Shown piece after piece: positions 34,828 to 44,661 of a DNA stretch of 64,000 nucleotides (position 1 is its first letter; each line of letters begins with the position of its first letter). Source of the stretch: Streptomyces violascens (lineage in GTDB: Bacteria > Actinomycetota > Actinomycetes > Streptomycetales > Streptomycetaceae); assembly GCF_014649955.1 (NCBI RefSeq), contig NZ_BMUA01000001.1, positions 62,001 to 126,000 on the forward strand, given 5' to 3'. Below the pieces are notes generated by a model that worked only from the letters and a program-made list of their open reading frames with translations, did no database searches and had not been told where the DNA came from. Position numbers and translations under genes: made by a program.

Positions 34828-35688
34828 ATGATCATCGTCACCGGAGCCACCGGAAAGCTCGGCCGCCGCACCGTCGAGTGCCTCCTGGAGCGCGTCCGCG
34901 CCGACCGCGTCGGCGTCAGCGTCCGCGACCCGCGCAAGGCTCAGGACCTCGTCGACCGCGGCGTCCGCGTCCGGCAGGGCAGCTTCGACGACCCTGCTTC
35001 ACTCATGCACTCCTTCGAGGGCGCCGAGCAACTGCTCCTCGTCTCCCTCGACCGCACGGGCCAGGAATGCGTCAGCGGCCACCGCGCCGCCATCGACGCC
35101 GCCGTGCAGGCCGGCGTCGGCCGCATCCTCTACACAAGCCAGATGGGCGCCGCCCACGACGCCCGCTTCCAGGCGTGCCGCGACCACGCCCAGACCGAGG
35201 ACCTGCTGCGCGCCACCGGCCTGCCCTGGACCGCGCTGCGCAACGGCTTCTACGCCTCCAGCGCCCTGCAGTTCCTGGAGGCCGCCCGCCGCACCGGCGA
35301 CATCGCCCTCCCCGCCGACGGCCCCGTCGCCTGGACCGGCCACGACGACCTCGCCGAGGCCACCGCGGTCATACTCGCCGAGGAGGCCCGTTTCGAGGGT
35401 CCCACCCCGCCGCTCACCGGGCCGGCGGCGCTCGACTTCGACACCGTCGCCGAGATCGCGTCCCAGACCACCGGACGACCCTTCACCCGCACCGTCGTCC
35501 CCGACGACGCCTTCCGCGAGCAGGCCCTGGAGCACGGCGCCCCGGCCCCGATCGCCGACCTGATGCTGAGCATCTTCGCCGCGGCACGCAATGGCGAGTT
35601 CACCGCTGTCGACTCGACGCTGGCCGAGCTGATCGGGCGAGAGCCCGCCACCTTCCGCACCCATCTGGAGCGAGCCTGGGCCGAATAG
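34828..35688 (+). CDS. NmrA-like NAD(P)H-binding reductase
   Basis: 286 residues from ATG 34828 with GGGAGAG upstream; the in-frame upstream codons include the operator and are rejected. Rossmann motif VTGATGKLGRRTVECLLE at 4-21, then VRQGSFDDPASLMHSFEGAE and ILYTSQMGA, as in QorB/NmrA atypical SDRs that reduce quinones or sense NADP. Likely induced on derepression of the divergent TetR gene. Confidence 0.9.
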   Translation: MIIVTGATGKLGRRTVECLLERVRADRVGVSVRDPRKAQDLVDRGVRVRQGSFDDPASLMHSFEGAEQLLLVSLDRTGQECVSGHRAAIDAAVQAGVGRILYTSQMGAAHDARFQACRDHAQTEDLLRATGLPWTALRNGFYASSALQFLEAARRTGDIALPADGPVAWTGHDDLAEATAVILAEEARFEGPTPPLTGPAALDFDTVAEIASQTTGRPFTRTVVPDDAFREQALEHGAPAPIADLMLSIFAAARNGEFTAVDSTLAELIGREPATFRTHLERAWAE

Positions 35689-36397
35689 AACCCGCGGGGA
35701 GCACAGACGGCCCCGGTCCAACTCGCCACCCACAAAGGCTCGTCCTCTGTCGCCGAGAACGTCGATCACCAGATCGGCGGCCTCGGGCACAAATCCGACC
35801 TTGTTGTCGTCTGTGAGGTTGAGCGCAGAACAGACAGCGGGTCACCCGGTGCAGCGGCGAGCCGAGGGCGAGTTGGCGTAACAGGGCGCGAGCGGCAGCA
35901 CTCCGGCGCTACCGACCGATGGCCGATACCACTGGTACCGCTGGTACCACTGCGCATCCGACGGCGAGCAGGAGCGACAGCAGTCCGCTGCCCACGACCG
36001 CGAGCGGGCTGCCTCAGCGTGAACGATCCCTGCCCGTCGGCATTCGTCGACGGTGCACGGAGGGCCATGACACTGGTGTCCGCGCCCAGCTGCACCCCTC
36101 CGCCGCCGTAGTAGGCGCCCTCGCTGGTGAGGGCGCTGCTGGTACTGACGGACCGTGAAGGCACCCGCCGACCCATGACGTTCACAAGAGTCGTCTGCCG
36201 ATGACCAGCGGCTGCGCGCTGACATTCGCGCGCAGCCAGCTCCACGATCGGCGACTTCACGATGCACGCCACTCGGTGATGGGAGGCCGGGTCACCGGGC
36301 AACAGGCCGGGGACCGGGGTGACTCGCGGGAGCCACCGGTCGTTGCTCTCCATGAAGACCTCGGGCGGAACGAGGCGACTGACTAGGGGCCGGAGCC
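35689..36397. other. 709-bp region with possible minus-strand remnants
   Basis: Minus strand near 35710-35810 reads VGFVPEAADLVIDVLGDRGR then AFVGGELDRGRLC, which looks coding but has no start, domain or continuation. A triple GGTACC(A/G)CT repeat occurs at ~35935-35953. Nothing else convincing. Confidence 0.35.
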
Positions 36398-37252
36398 ATG
36401 ACCCACGTGACCAATGTCCACTACCAGCAACACGTCATGCCGTACTACCGCGCGTTCGAGTCACGCTTCGGGTATGCGGCGCTGCTCGGTCGCACGCGCC
36501 ACTTCGGCTGGTACGAGCCGGGTCATTCACCTTGGGCCTTCGCGGCAGCCATGCGGCGCATGGAGCTCGTCCTGGCCCGGAAGCTGGCACTGCCTCCGGC
36601 GTCGGCGGTGCTCGATGCGGGGTGCGGGGTCGGCGACACTGCGCGCACGGTCGCACGGGCGAGCAAGGTGTACGTCACCGGGATCGACGGGATCCAGCCG
36701 GACATCGCTATCGCGCGGCAGCGGTCGGCCCGTGCCGGTGAGACAGGCAGGCGCACACGTTTCCTCCTCGCCGACTATCACGCCCTCCCGTTCGCCGATG
36801 GCTCTTTCGAAGGCGCGTACACAATGGAGTCCTTCGTCCACTCCCCTGACCCTCGCCAGGGGCTCGCCGAGTTCTTTCGCGTCCTGCGCCCCGGCGGAAG
36901 GCTGGTGATGTCCGAGTATTCGAGCACTCCCCAGGCTCATCTGTTGCCGCGAGCGCGGTCCGCGCTGCTCCGAGTCTGTGAGCGCTCCGGCATGCCGGGC
37001 ATGCTCACGATGACCCACGGTCACCTGGAGCGGCTTCTCCAGCAGGCCGGTTTCGTTGTCGAATCGGCGTATGACGCGACGGAGAAGGTCCTGCCCATGC
37101 TGCGGTGCTTCTCGGCGCTCGGCCGATTGCCTTATGCGCTCGCGCGCGGTGTCGGCTGCGGCGACAGTCTGGTCAACGCGATGAGTGGGGTGGAGATGTA
37201 CCGGCACCAGGAGACATGGCGGTACAACATCTGCGTTGCCACCAGGCCATGA
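36398..37252 (+). CDS. SAM-dependent class I methyltransferase
   Basis: 284 residues. Motif I VLDAGCGVGD at 71-80, then IDGIQPDIAIARQRS (acidic SAM-ribose loop), ADYHALPFADGSFEGAYTME and FRVLRPGGRLVMSEY. The N-terminal YYRAFESRFGYAALLGRTRH and overall layout resemble UbiE/sterol-C-methyltransferase-like O- or C-methyltransferases of secondary metabolism. ATG 36398 has GGAG at a close spacing. Stand-alone gene; substrate unknown. Confidence 0.88.
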   Translation: MTHVTNVHYQQHVMPYYRAFESRFGYAALLGRTRHFGWYEPGHSPWAFAAAMRRMELVLARKLALPPASAVLDAGCGVGDTARTVARASKVYVTGIDGIQPDIAIARQRSARAGETGRRTRFLLADYHALPFADGSFEGAYTMESFVHSPDPRQGLAEFFRVLRPGGRLVMSEYSSTPQAHLLPRARSALLRVCERSGMPGMLTMTHGHLERLLQQAGFVVESAYDATEKVLPMLRCFSALGRLPYALARGVGCGDSLVNAMSGVEMYRHQETWRYNICVATRP

Positions 37253-37557
37253 TGCTTCTGCGGCGTCTTCAACAAACCGTGGGGGAACGATCATCGCGCT
37301 GACGTCCTCCGCAGCCTTCCCCGCCATCGCCAGGACCTCCGTCGCCCGCCGGCAGGGTCCAAGGCCACGGGATCGATATGCGGCAGCGGATCCGGAGCAG
37401 CGGGCGGGGGTCGAGGGCCGGGCTCAACGACGGTGACAGGCGTGAGTAGGGCGGCTGAGAGCCGCATCACGCACAGGCCGGGGGCGGATGCCAGGGCTGC
37501 AGGCCATGGCGTTGGCACTGTTTCGGGACGGTGAGGAGATCGCCGCACCCGGTCGGG
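37253..37557. other. no gene seen
   Basis: 305 bp downstream of the methyltransferase. Open frames here show no ribosome site or domain, and no hairpin terminator stands out. Confidence 0.5.
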
Positions 37558-38160
37558 TCAGCGGCTCAGGTGCGGCATGGCCATGCACACCACTGTGCCC
37601 AGAACGGCCCCCAGGAGGACTTGGGCCGGTGTGTGCGCACGCAGGTGCAGACGAGACCAGGCGATCGCGGCAACGAGGAGATACAGCACGGCCCAGCCTG
37701 CATCCACCCAGACAGTCATGAGGGTGATGCTGGCGGCTGCCGCGTTGGTGTGCAGAGAGATGTTACTGAAGCAGGTGCACGCCAGCACGAGAGCGACCAG
37801 GAGCACGGCGGTACGCCCGGCGGCCAGCAACGGGGGCGGGGCTCCGAGGCGTTCGCACACCAGCCACACGGCTGCGGCCGCTAAGACGCTCGCCGTCAGC
37901 AGCATCAGCCGGGGTCTGCGCTGGGAGGAAACGGAGCTCGGCCACCACCCCAGCCGCCTCCCGGTCACGGCCAGAGCGGCACTCAGCAGTGCCCAGGCTC
38001 CACTTCCGCCGAGCCCCCACAACAGCCCGCGATGGTCGGGCTGGGTCATACGCCAGCTGACCGCGGCGCCGGTGACGACCGGCAAGAGGGGAGGGGGAAA
38101 GTATCTGCTCAGCTGCCATGCCAGCCATGTCCGGCCAGAGCTCGCGGTGATCGTCGACAT
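37558..38160 (-). CDS. PAP2-like membrane phosphatase-family protein
   Basis: 200 residues with five or six hydrophobic helices. C-terminal WSRLHLRAHTPAQVLLGAVL matches the third PAP2 motif (S-R-x5-H-x3-[DQ]-x3-G). SLHTNAAAASITLMTVW corresponds to the second motif with His but without the usual SGH. The first K-x6-RP motif is not evident, so catalytic activity is uncertain. ATG 38160 gives the most natural N-terminus though its ribosome site is weak. Divergent from the ABC genes. Confidence 0.7.
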   Translation of the reverse strand: MSTITASSGRTWLAWQLSRYFPPPLLPVVTGAAVSWRMTQPDHRGLLWGLGGSGAWALLSAALAVTGRRLGWWPSSVSSQRRPRLMLLTASVLAAAAVWLVCERLGAPPPLLAAGRTAVLLVALVLACTCFSNISLHTNAAAASITLMTVWVDAGWAVLYLLVAAIAWSRLHLRAHTPAQVLLGAVLGTVVCMAMPHLSR

Positions 38161-38325
38161 GACAGGTGAACGAGCCGGCCACGGCGAAGTTGCCGCTCCC
38201 GTCCGACGGGCGTGAACGGTCTGCGGCGCCTCCGCAGACGAGCAAGTCGCCTTTGGGGCATGTCTGTTGGCGCTCCCGTCCCGTTGGGCTGTACAGACGT
38301 TGACCGTCCTGATGAGGAGAACGAC

Positions 38326-38946
38326 ATGGCACCGGCTACCCGGCTGCGCATCAACGCCGTGCACAAGGCCTACGGCAGACGGCGTGTGCTGTGCGGCGCG
38401 GACTTCACCGTGTCGGCAGGCATGCTCGCCGGGGTCGTGGGAGAGAACGGATCGGGCAAGAGCACGCTGCTGCGCATCGCAGTCGGACAGCTTGCACCCG
38501 ACCACGGCACCGTCCAACGCTTCAGCACGCTGGGGTACTGCCCGCAGCAGTCGGTCGTCAACGACACGCTCACCGTCACCCAGCATCTGCGACTGTTCCA
38601 GGTCGCGTACCGGCTACCGGATCTGCGCCACGCCTGGGACCTGGTGGACGTGCTCGGCTTCCACGCCGACCGGCGCACCCGAGCGGGGGAACTCAGTGGC
38701 GGAACCCGCCAAAAACTGAACCTGACACTGGCGCTGATGCATGACCCGCCGCTGCTGGTACTCGACGAGCCCTACCAGGGCTTCGACTGGGACACCCATC
38801 AACGCTTCTGGCAACTGGCGGGGCAGCTGCGCAGCCAAGGACGCTCGCTCGTTGTGGTCTCTCATCTGCTGCACGACCTCCAGCACTTCGACACCATCCA
38901 CCACCTGCGCGACAGCCGCCTGCACACCGAGGCAACGACACGATGA
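38326..38946 (+). CDS. ABC transporter ATP-binding protein
   Basis: 206 residues. Walker A GENGSGKST at 39-47, Q-loop CPQQSV, signature LSGGTRQ at 123-129, Walker B LLVLDEP at 143-149, H-loop His180. Single nucleotide-binding domain for an ABC-2 type exporter. ATG 38326 follows GAGGAG. The stop overlaps the permease start by 4 nt (ATGA), so the two are translationally coupled and certainly act together. Confidence 0.93.
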   Translation: MAPATRLRINAVHKAYGRRRVLCGADFTVSAGMLAGVVGENGSGKSTLLRIAVGQLAPDHGTVQRFSTLGYCPQQSVVNDTLTVTQHLRLFQVAYRLPDLRHAWDLVDVLGFHADRRTRAGELSGGTRQKLNLTLALMHDPPLLVLDEPYQGFDWDTHQRFWQLAGQLRSQGRSLVVVSHLLHDLQHFDTIHHLRDSRLHTEATTR

Positions 38947-39830
38947 AACATCAGTGGACCGCATTCGGCGTCGCTTTCGGGCTCACCCTGACAGGACACC
39001 TGCGCAACCGCCTCGCGATGGCCATGATCGCGTTCTTCATCCCGACCTGGATCTACCTGGTCCGCGCAACGGCTCTGAACAAAAACATCACCTTTCACAC
39101 CAGCACCCTCGGCATCCATGTGACCGCCTCGATGAACCGCACCATCCAGGTCTCCAGCGCGCTGCACGCCGTCACCGTGATCGCCGGATTCATGATGTTC
39201 ATGGCCACCTTCAGCGCCCGGAACATGGACCAACGCCTGGTCCTGGCCGGCTATCCCCGCCTTCAGCTGCTGGCCGCCAAAATCGCGACGCTCCTTGTCA
39301 TCACCGCACTGCTGACCGGCTACTGCACCGTCCTGCTGGAACTGTCCTGGCCTCTTACCCAGCCATGGGCCGTCGCCGCTGCTCTGGCGGCGGCGATCCT
39401 GGCCTATGGAGGGCTGGGCGTCATGGCCGGGTTCCTGCTGCGCGGCGAACTCGAAGGGTTCTTCGTCGTGGTGATGGCCACGCTGATCGATGTCGGTATG
39501 CAAAGCCCGGTCTCCAACCCAGCCGGAGATCAGGCCGGGTTGGAGGCCCTGCCCCTGTTCGGCCCCGCACAGGCTGCCCTGGCTGCCGCCTTCACCGACA
39601 CCGCCACCTTCTCGTGCGCAGTCCGTGCGCTCCCGTGGTTCACCGCCACCAGCATCATGGCCGTGCTCATCTTCTGCGCACGCACCCGGCACTACCACCG
39701 GCTCACCGCAGCTCGGACGGACGACTCAGTCGGTGCCGGTGTCCAGCGGAGTGCATGTGGACGGCGAGGTTCCGCCGTGTGCACGGAGGAAGGCCAGCAG
39801 GTCGCAGACCGACCGCCCCAGGACCTGTAG
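38943..39830 (+). CDS. ABC-2 type transporter permease
   Basis: 295 residues with about six transmembrane helices in the first 260, e.g. VIAGFMMFMATFSARN and AAALAAAILAYGGLGVMAGF. The remaining 35 residues (after HRLTAARTDD) are hydrophilic, and their 105 bp overlap the end of the convergent lipase gene. They may be a readthrough extension without function. Exporter of unknown substrate, paired with the ATPase just upstream. Confidence 0.85.
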   Translation: MKHQWTAFGVAFGLTLTGHLRNRLAMAMIAFFIPTWIYLVRATALNKNITFHTSTLGIHVTASMNRTIQVSSALHAVTVIAGFMMFMATFSARNMDQRLVLAGYPRLQLLAAKIATLLVITALLTGYCTVLLELSWPLTQPWAVAAALAAAILAYGGLGVMAGFLLRGELEGFFVVVMATLIDVGMQSPVSNPAGDQAGLEALPLFGPAQAALAAAFTDTATFSCAVRALPWFTATSIMAVLIFCARTRHYHRLTAARTDDSVGAGVQRSACGRRGSAVCTEEGQQVADRPPQDL

Positions 39831-41021
39831 GTGGCCCGCAGCGGGATAGGTGCGGTAGAGCACGGCCGGCGAGCCGAGTTCGCGCAGATGGGAGACGACC
39901 TGGTTGGTCCAGACGGCCGGCACGTCCTGGTCGGCCTCGCCTTGGATGATCAGCGCCGGGACGGGGACCGGGGCGCGGTCGGGGTCACCGTAGGCGCCCA
40001 TCCGCTCCCCGATCCGCTTGAGATGGCCGGCACTGAGCGGCAGCATCTTCTCGGTGTCCAGGCCCTTCAGTACCTGGGCGCTGTTCGTGGCGCACCCGGC
40101 GAGGACCCGCGAGGCGGTGGCGGCTGCCTCGTTCCCCAGCAGCGTGCGCAGGTTCACCGACGCGTCGGTCGGGTCGATGGCCGCCAGCCCTGCCAGGGAG
40201 TACAGGGCGAAGGACAGCTCGCCGGGCACATGGGACGCCTTCACGCCGGAGAGCATCACCTCCAGATGGCTGGCCGGGGCAACGGCCACCACCCCGCCCA
40301 GGCGCTGACCGCCAGGTGGATGTGCTGCGTGCGCGGCGAACAGGGCGGCCTGGCCGCCTTGGGAGTGCCCGACCGCGAACCACACCCGTCCCAAGCCGGG
40401 TACCAGCTGGTGGGCCGCGGTGACGATGTCGGCCACCGCATTGCCTTCGTCCGCGCCGACCAGATACGTGTGCGTTCCCGGTGTCCCGAGCCCGGGATAG
40501 TCCGAGGCGGTGACCACATACCCGGCGCGCAACAGCGCACCGAGTTCCTGGGTGAAGGCGGCCGAGCCGCGATCGGCCAGCCGGGAGGGAGCGCAGGCAT
40601 CGGCCACGCCGGTGGTGCCGTGTGCCCAGGACACCACCGGCCGGCCACCATGGGAAGGGGGACCAGGTGGCACCAGCACGATGCCGCTGACCGGAACGTC
40701 GACGCCACGGCCGTTCGTCGAGTGGTAAACCACAGTCCAGCGCCGGGCGCCGGCCAGCCGGGCATCGGGGCCGTGGTCGGTCGCGGCGATCAGCGCGCCC
40801 GGTGTCCCGGGCGGTAGCGGCTCGGGCACGCGGTAGGTTTCGCCCCTCAGGGCTACCGTCGGCGGCACAGCGCGACCCGACGGACTCGTGGCCGCATGGG
40901 GGGAGGTGCAGCCGACCGCCGCGACCACGGCCGCAACCACGAAGGTCAGCAGCCCGGCCGTGCGCCGGAGCATCCTGTCCGGGCGCGGTACCGCAGCGTA
41001 CAAGGGCGGGGGTCTTTGCAT
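39726..41021 (-). CDS. secreted lipase-like alpha/beta hydrolase lipoprotein
   Basis: 431 residues from ATG 41021; ATG 40973 (starting MLRRTAGLLTF) would give a more compact signal peptide. Lipobox AAVGC at Cys38. Catalytic features: oxyanion SWAHGTTG, nucleophile GHSQGG (Ser220), Asp in GEADQDVPAVW, His in PAAGHLQV. Resembles the secretory lipase (LIP) family. It acts on esters outside the membrane; the substrate is unknown. Its 3' end overlaps the convergent ABC permease gene by 105 bp. Confidence 0.85.
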   Translation of the reverse strand: MQRPPPLYAAVPRPDRMLRRTAGLLTFVVAAVVAAVGCTSPHAATSPSGRAVPPTVALRGETYRVPEPLPPGTPGALIAATDHGPDARLAGARRWTVVYHSTNGRGVDVPVSGIVLVPPGPPSHGGRPVVSWAHGTTGVADACAPSRLADRGSAAFTQELGALLRAGYVVTASDYPGLGTPGTHTYLVGADEGNAVADIVTAAHQLVPGLGRVWFAVGHSQGGQAALFAAHAAHPPGGQRLGGVVAVAPASHLEVMLSGVKASHVPGELSFALYSLAGLAAIDPTDASVNLRTLLGNEAAATASRVLAGCATNSAQVLKGLDTEKMLPLSAGHLKRIGERMGAYGDPDRAPVPVPALIIQGEADQDVPAVWTNQVVSHLRELGSPAVLYRTYPAAGHLQVLGRSVCDLLAFLRAHGGTSPSTCTPLDTGTD

Positions 41022-41382
41022 GTGGACGATGCCCCTTCCCGCGTGAATCTCGCAGCTGATCTCACCCTGGCATCGCTGCCGCTCCCCACGCATCCGGGGT
41101 CGGCCGCCCGTGCCATACGGCCCCTGCGCGAGCCACGGGGCCGGGTCACGCTGCGATCGAGGCGTGTTCCGGGCCGCGCAACGCAAGGGGGCGCGCGCCT
41201 TCGCCGACAGCCTCCGTCCTCCAGGGCGAGCCTGCACCTCGGGTTCGCCCATGCGTATGGAGCCCAGGAAGCCGTCGGCAGAAATCGTGCCGTGCCGGCG
41301 GAATGGGAGGAGGTGTGTGGTGGTTGCAGTTGATGCATACGCACATACCTACGAGCCACCCTTATTTCTGAGGAGCCCCGAC

Positions 41383-42522
41383 GTGACAGTCGCCGACGAC
41401 ACCGCCACGGCCACCGAAGCCCGCACCGCCCGTATCCTGGCCCGCCCGGTCCAGCTCAACGGCCTCACCGTGCCGAACCGGATTGTGATGGCTCCCATGA
41501 CCCGTCAGTTCTCCCCCGGCGGCATCCCGGGCGAGGACGTGGCGTCGTACTACGCGCGGCGCGCCGCCGCGGGCGTCGGCCTGATCGTCACCGAGGGCAC
41601 CTACGTCGGCCACGACTCGGCGGGCCAGAGCGACGACATCCCGCGCTTCCACGGCGAAAAGCAGCTGGCGGGCTGGAAGAAGGTCGTGGACGCCGTGCAC
41701 GCGGCGGGCGGCACGATCGCTCCGCAGCTGTGGCACATCGGCATGGTCCGCCAGGCCGGCCAGCCTCCGTACACGGACGCCCCGGCCGTCGGTCCCTCCG
41801 GAATCAGCTCCGCAGGCGCCGAGGTCACCGGCAAGGAGATGACCCAGCAGGACCTGGACGACGTCATCGCGGCGTTCGCCCGGGCCGCGGCCGATGCCGA
41901 GCGCATCGGCTTCGACGGCATCGAGCTGCACGGTGCGCACGGTTACCTGGTCGACCAGTTCCTGTGGGAAGGCACCAACCGGCGCACGGACGCGTACGGC
42001 GGCTCGGCGGTGGCCCGCACGAAGTTCGCGGCCGAGATCGTCGCCGCGGTCCGCGCGGTGGTCTCCCCCGGCTTCCCCGTCATCTTCCGCTACTCGCAGT
42101 GGAAGCAGCAGGCCTACGACGCCCGTCTCGCCGAGACCCCCGAGGAGCTGGCCGCGATCCTGACCCCGCTCGCCGAGGCCGGTGTGGACGCCTTCCACGC
42201 CTCGACGCGCCGTTACTGGGTCCCGGAGTTCGAGGGCTCGGACCTGAACCTGGCGGGCTGGACGAAGAAGCTCACGGGCAAGCCCACCATCACGGTCGGC
42301 TCGGTCGGCCTCGACGGCGACTTCATCCGCGCGTTCGCCGGCGAAGGCTCCTCGGCCCGCAGCATCGACGACCTCCTCGACCGCCTGGAGAGCGACGAGT
42401 TCGACCTGGTCGCCATTGGCCGCGCACTGCTCCAGGACCCGGAGTGGGCCGCGAAGGTCCTGGCCGGCCGCTTCACGGAACTGAACGCGTACGACCCCTC
42501 GGCCCTCAAGTCCTTGAGCTGA
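41383..42522 (+). CDS. NADH:flavin oxidoreductase, Old Yellow Enzyme family
   Basis: 379 residues from GTG 41383, with GAGGAG 8 nt upstream; the long open frame upstream (from 41110) is rejected. FMN barrel: VPNRIVMAPMTRQFSPGGIP, QLWHIGMVRQAG, the active-site segment IELHGAHGYLVDQFLW, SAVARTKFAAEIVAAVRAVV and ITVGSVGLDGDF. It reduces activated alkenes or nitro groups with NAD(P)H. A perfect terminator follows. Monocistronic. Confidence 0.92.
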   Translation: MTVADDTATATEARTARILARPVQLNGLTVPNRIVMAPMTRQFSPGGIPGEDVASYYARRAAAGVGLIVTEGTYVGHDSAGQSDDIPRFHGEKQLAGWKKVVDAVHAAGGTIAPQLWHIGMVRQAGQPPYTDAPAVGPSGISSAGAEVTGKEMTQQDLDDVIAAFARAAADAERIGFDGIELHGAHGYLVDQFLWEGTNRRTDAYGGSAVARTKFAAEIVAAVRAVVSPGFPVIFRYSQWKQQAYDARLAETPEELAAILTPLAEAGVDAFHASTRRYWVPEFEGSDLNLAGWTKKLTGKPTITVGSVGLDGDFIRAFAGEGSSARSIDDLLDRLESDEFDLVAIGRALLQDPEWAAKVLAGRFTELNAYDPSALKSLS

Positions 42523-42532
42523 CCCGCGACAT

Positions 42533-42564
42533 GGCTCTGACGTTGTCCAATCAACGTCAGAGCC
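42533..42564. terminator. terminator of the Old Yellow Enzyme gene
   Basis: Perfect 13-bp stem GGCTCTGACGTTG / CAACGTCAGAGCC, loop TCCAAT, 10 nt after the stop codon. The following 246 bp to 42810 hold no recognisable gene. Confidence 0.85.
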
Positions 42565-42810
42565 GGTAGCGGGTGGAGCAGGTGCCGGTCCAGCCGTGCC
42601 TGGATGGCGTCCGGGACCTGATGGAGGGTCAGGCTGGTCTGGGCACTTCGGCGTTGAGCCCAGGACGGTTCCGCAGGGCATCGAGAGTGTCGGCCACGGT
42701 CACCGGCCCGGCGCCCCGCGGTCTGCGGCCCGCGCGGACGTCACCGGTCCGGCTGCACCGAGCGGTTCACCCCAAGTCCCAAGCACCGTTCCGGATGAGT
42801 TCGTCCGGCG

Positions 42811-44151
42811 CTACAGCTTCCGTGCCTCACGGACGGAGTGGAGGTGGACCAGTACGTCGAAGGAGCGGCCGACGGTGACCCGAGGGGTCGCCGGCCCCGG
42901 GTACAGCGTGCCGAAGCTGTACCCGGGGCGCCTGGCGTCCATCCAGCCGCGGGCCGCGGCGGGCAGCTCACGCAGGTCGGCGTAGTAGTCGCGGTGGCGG
43001 ACCCGGTCGAGGGTGTACTCGTTGCTGCCGGGGCCCGCCGGGGCGACGGTGAACTTCTTCCACTCCCCGCCCAGCGCCTGGTCCTTGGACAGGAAGGAGC
43101 CCTGGTCGAAGGTGGTGCCGACGGCGAGGTAGTCCGCGCCCAGCGCGTCGCGGAGGAACGAGCCCTGGGTCTTCGGGTAGCTCTTCAGGTCGTCGGCCAC
43201 GTACCCGGCGTGCGTGTTGTGGGCCGACATCAGGACCTTGCCGTCGGTGTGCCGCTGCCACCACACGGTTGTGTCGGCCATGACCTGGTCGCGATAGCGC
43301 TGGGCCGCGGCCAACGAGGTCTGGTCGCGGGGGTCGATCGTGAGGAAACGGTAGGTCTGGGCGATGTTGCGGGCGTTCTGCAGCGCGAATGCGAAGTCCC
43401 GCTTCCCTGAGTAGTTTTGACTGCCCATCAGGTCCAGGACCTGCTGCGCCCGGGCGGCCATCTGCTGCCGTTCGGCGACCGGCCGCTTCAGGTAGGCGAA
43501 GGCGTCGTCGAGCGGGCGCAGACCGGTCAGGAGCCCGGTCAGGCGCGGCAGGGACTCGGGGGCGTTGCGCCGTACGTAGTCGGTGACGGTGTCGAAGACC
43601 CGACCGTCGAGCTTGGGCGCGCCGACGTCGTCGCCGAGGAAGTGGACCGGGCGGTCGGGGTGTTTGCGGTTGTAGTCCCTCATCCACTGGACGAGCGTGA
43701 CGAACTCCTCCCGGTCCCAGGGGGATTCGGCCATCACGTCATGGACCACCTGCCGTGCGTCACGTTTGTCGACGCCCTGAAGGTAGTCGTCGATCCGCAG
43801 GCCCGCCGACCAGCTCATCTCCAGTGCGAAGGTGGTGAAGCCCTTCTGTTCGACGAGGTAGCGGAACACCCGGTCCTTCATGGCGAAGAACTCGTGCGAG
43901 CCGTGTGTGGCCTCGCCGAAGCCCACCACCTTCGCGTCGCCGATCGCCGCCCCGAGACCGCGCAGGTCGGCCGTGCCGGTGCCCGGCTCCGCCGACAGCA
44001 ACGGAAGGGCGAGCCGGTCCAGCGCACGGACGGGATCCTGCACGGCGGTCGACGAGTGCGCGACCGGCCTCGCGTACGCGGCTGTCACGGGGGTCAGCGT
44101 CACCGCCACAGCCGTCGCCGCCAAAGCGAGCCGCTTCCCTCTGCCCGTCAT
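42811..44151 (-). CDS. secreted erythromycin esterase-family protein
   Basis: 446 residues. Signal peptide MTGRGKRLALAATAVAVTLT, cleaved near AYA/RP (residue ~28). PF05139-type domain: VVGFGEATHGSHEFFAMKDR holds the family GEATHG motif (79-84, catalytic-site His83), then FTTFALEMSWSAGLRIDDYL and VLMSAHNTHAGYV. Ere enzymes hydrolyse the macrolide lactone, but many Streptomyces members are secreted and of unknown substrate, so resistance should not be assumed. Initiates at ATG 44151; no macrolide genes nearby. Confidence 0.88.
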   Translation of the reverse strand: MTGRGKRLALAATAVAVTLTPVTAAYARPVAHSSTAVQDPVRALDRLALPLLSAEPGTGTADLRGLGAAIGDAKVVGFGEATHGSHEFFAMKDRVFRYLVEQKGFTTFALEMSWSAGLRIDDYLQGVDKRDARQVVHDVMAESPWDREEFVTLVQWMRDYNRKHPDRPVHFLGDDVGAPKLDGRVFDTVTDYVRRNAPESLPRLTGLLTGLRPLDDAFAYLKRPVAERQQMAARAQQVLDLMGSQNYSGKRDFAFALQNARNIAQTYRFLTIDPRDQTSLAAAQRYRDQVMADTTVWWQRHTDGKVLMSAHNTHAGYVADDLKSYPKTQGSFLRDALGADYLAVGTTFDQGSFLSKDQALGGEWKKFTVAPAGPGSNEYTLDRVRHRDYYADLRELPAAARGWMDARRPGYSFGTLYPGPATPRVTVGRSFDVLVHLHSVREARKL

Positions 44152-44661
44152 GTGTTACTCCTCAGCCCGTGTCAGTCAAGTACTGCTGAGAAGATCTTCA
44201 TGTCCGGCACACCCCTCACGCGCTGCGGCGGGCCCCCCACTTCGACCTGGGGACACCCCCCGGTTCAGGCTTCCCACGATGGAACCTCCGATCCTGCCGT
44301 TCCACGTGCGCGGGGACGCGATCCCGGCGTTGTGCATAGTGCTGAGCTCGGTTCCTTCAACTGCTCACGCGCGCCCGGTCGTCAGCCCGAGCCCGCCTGC
44401 CGTGTTCGCGACCACCCCGCACGACACCTGGCGTGGCCCTCCTCAGGTCCGCGGGCCCGGACCCCGGATGCTGCCGACCGAGTGCCGAGTGGCCTTGAGG
44501 GTGAGCTCCCTCCGACCGACCGCGTGATTCCGGATCCGGCAGCGCACGCGTCGAGCCCATACCTTCCAGTTGGTATGAGACCCCGTGGCTGCCGCGTGGC
44601 AGGGTAGTCAGCCGCACCCTCGCGGTGCGGGTGGATTCCGGGGGCAGGAGGGGGCTGTTCA
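44152..44661. other. 510-bp intergenic region with leader hairpin
   Basis: Separates the divergent esterase and SARP genes. Contains CCGCACC / GGTGCGG (44612-44630, loop CTCGC), immediately before GGCAGGAGGGGG, the ribosome site of the SARP gene, so it may influence its translation. No coding features. Confidence 0.5.
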
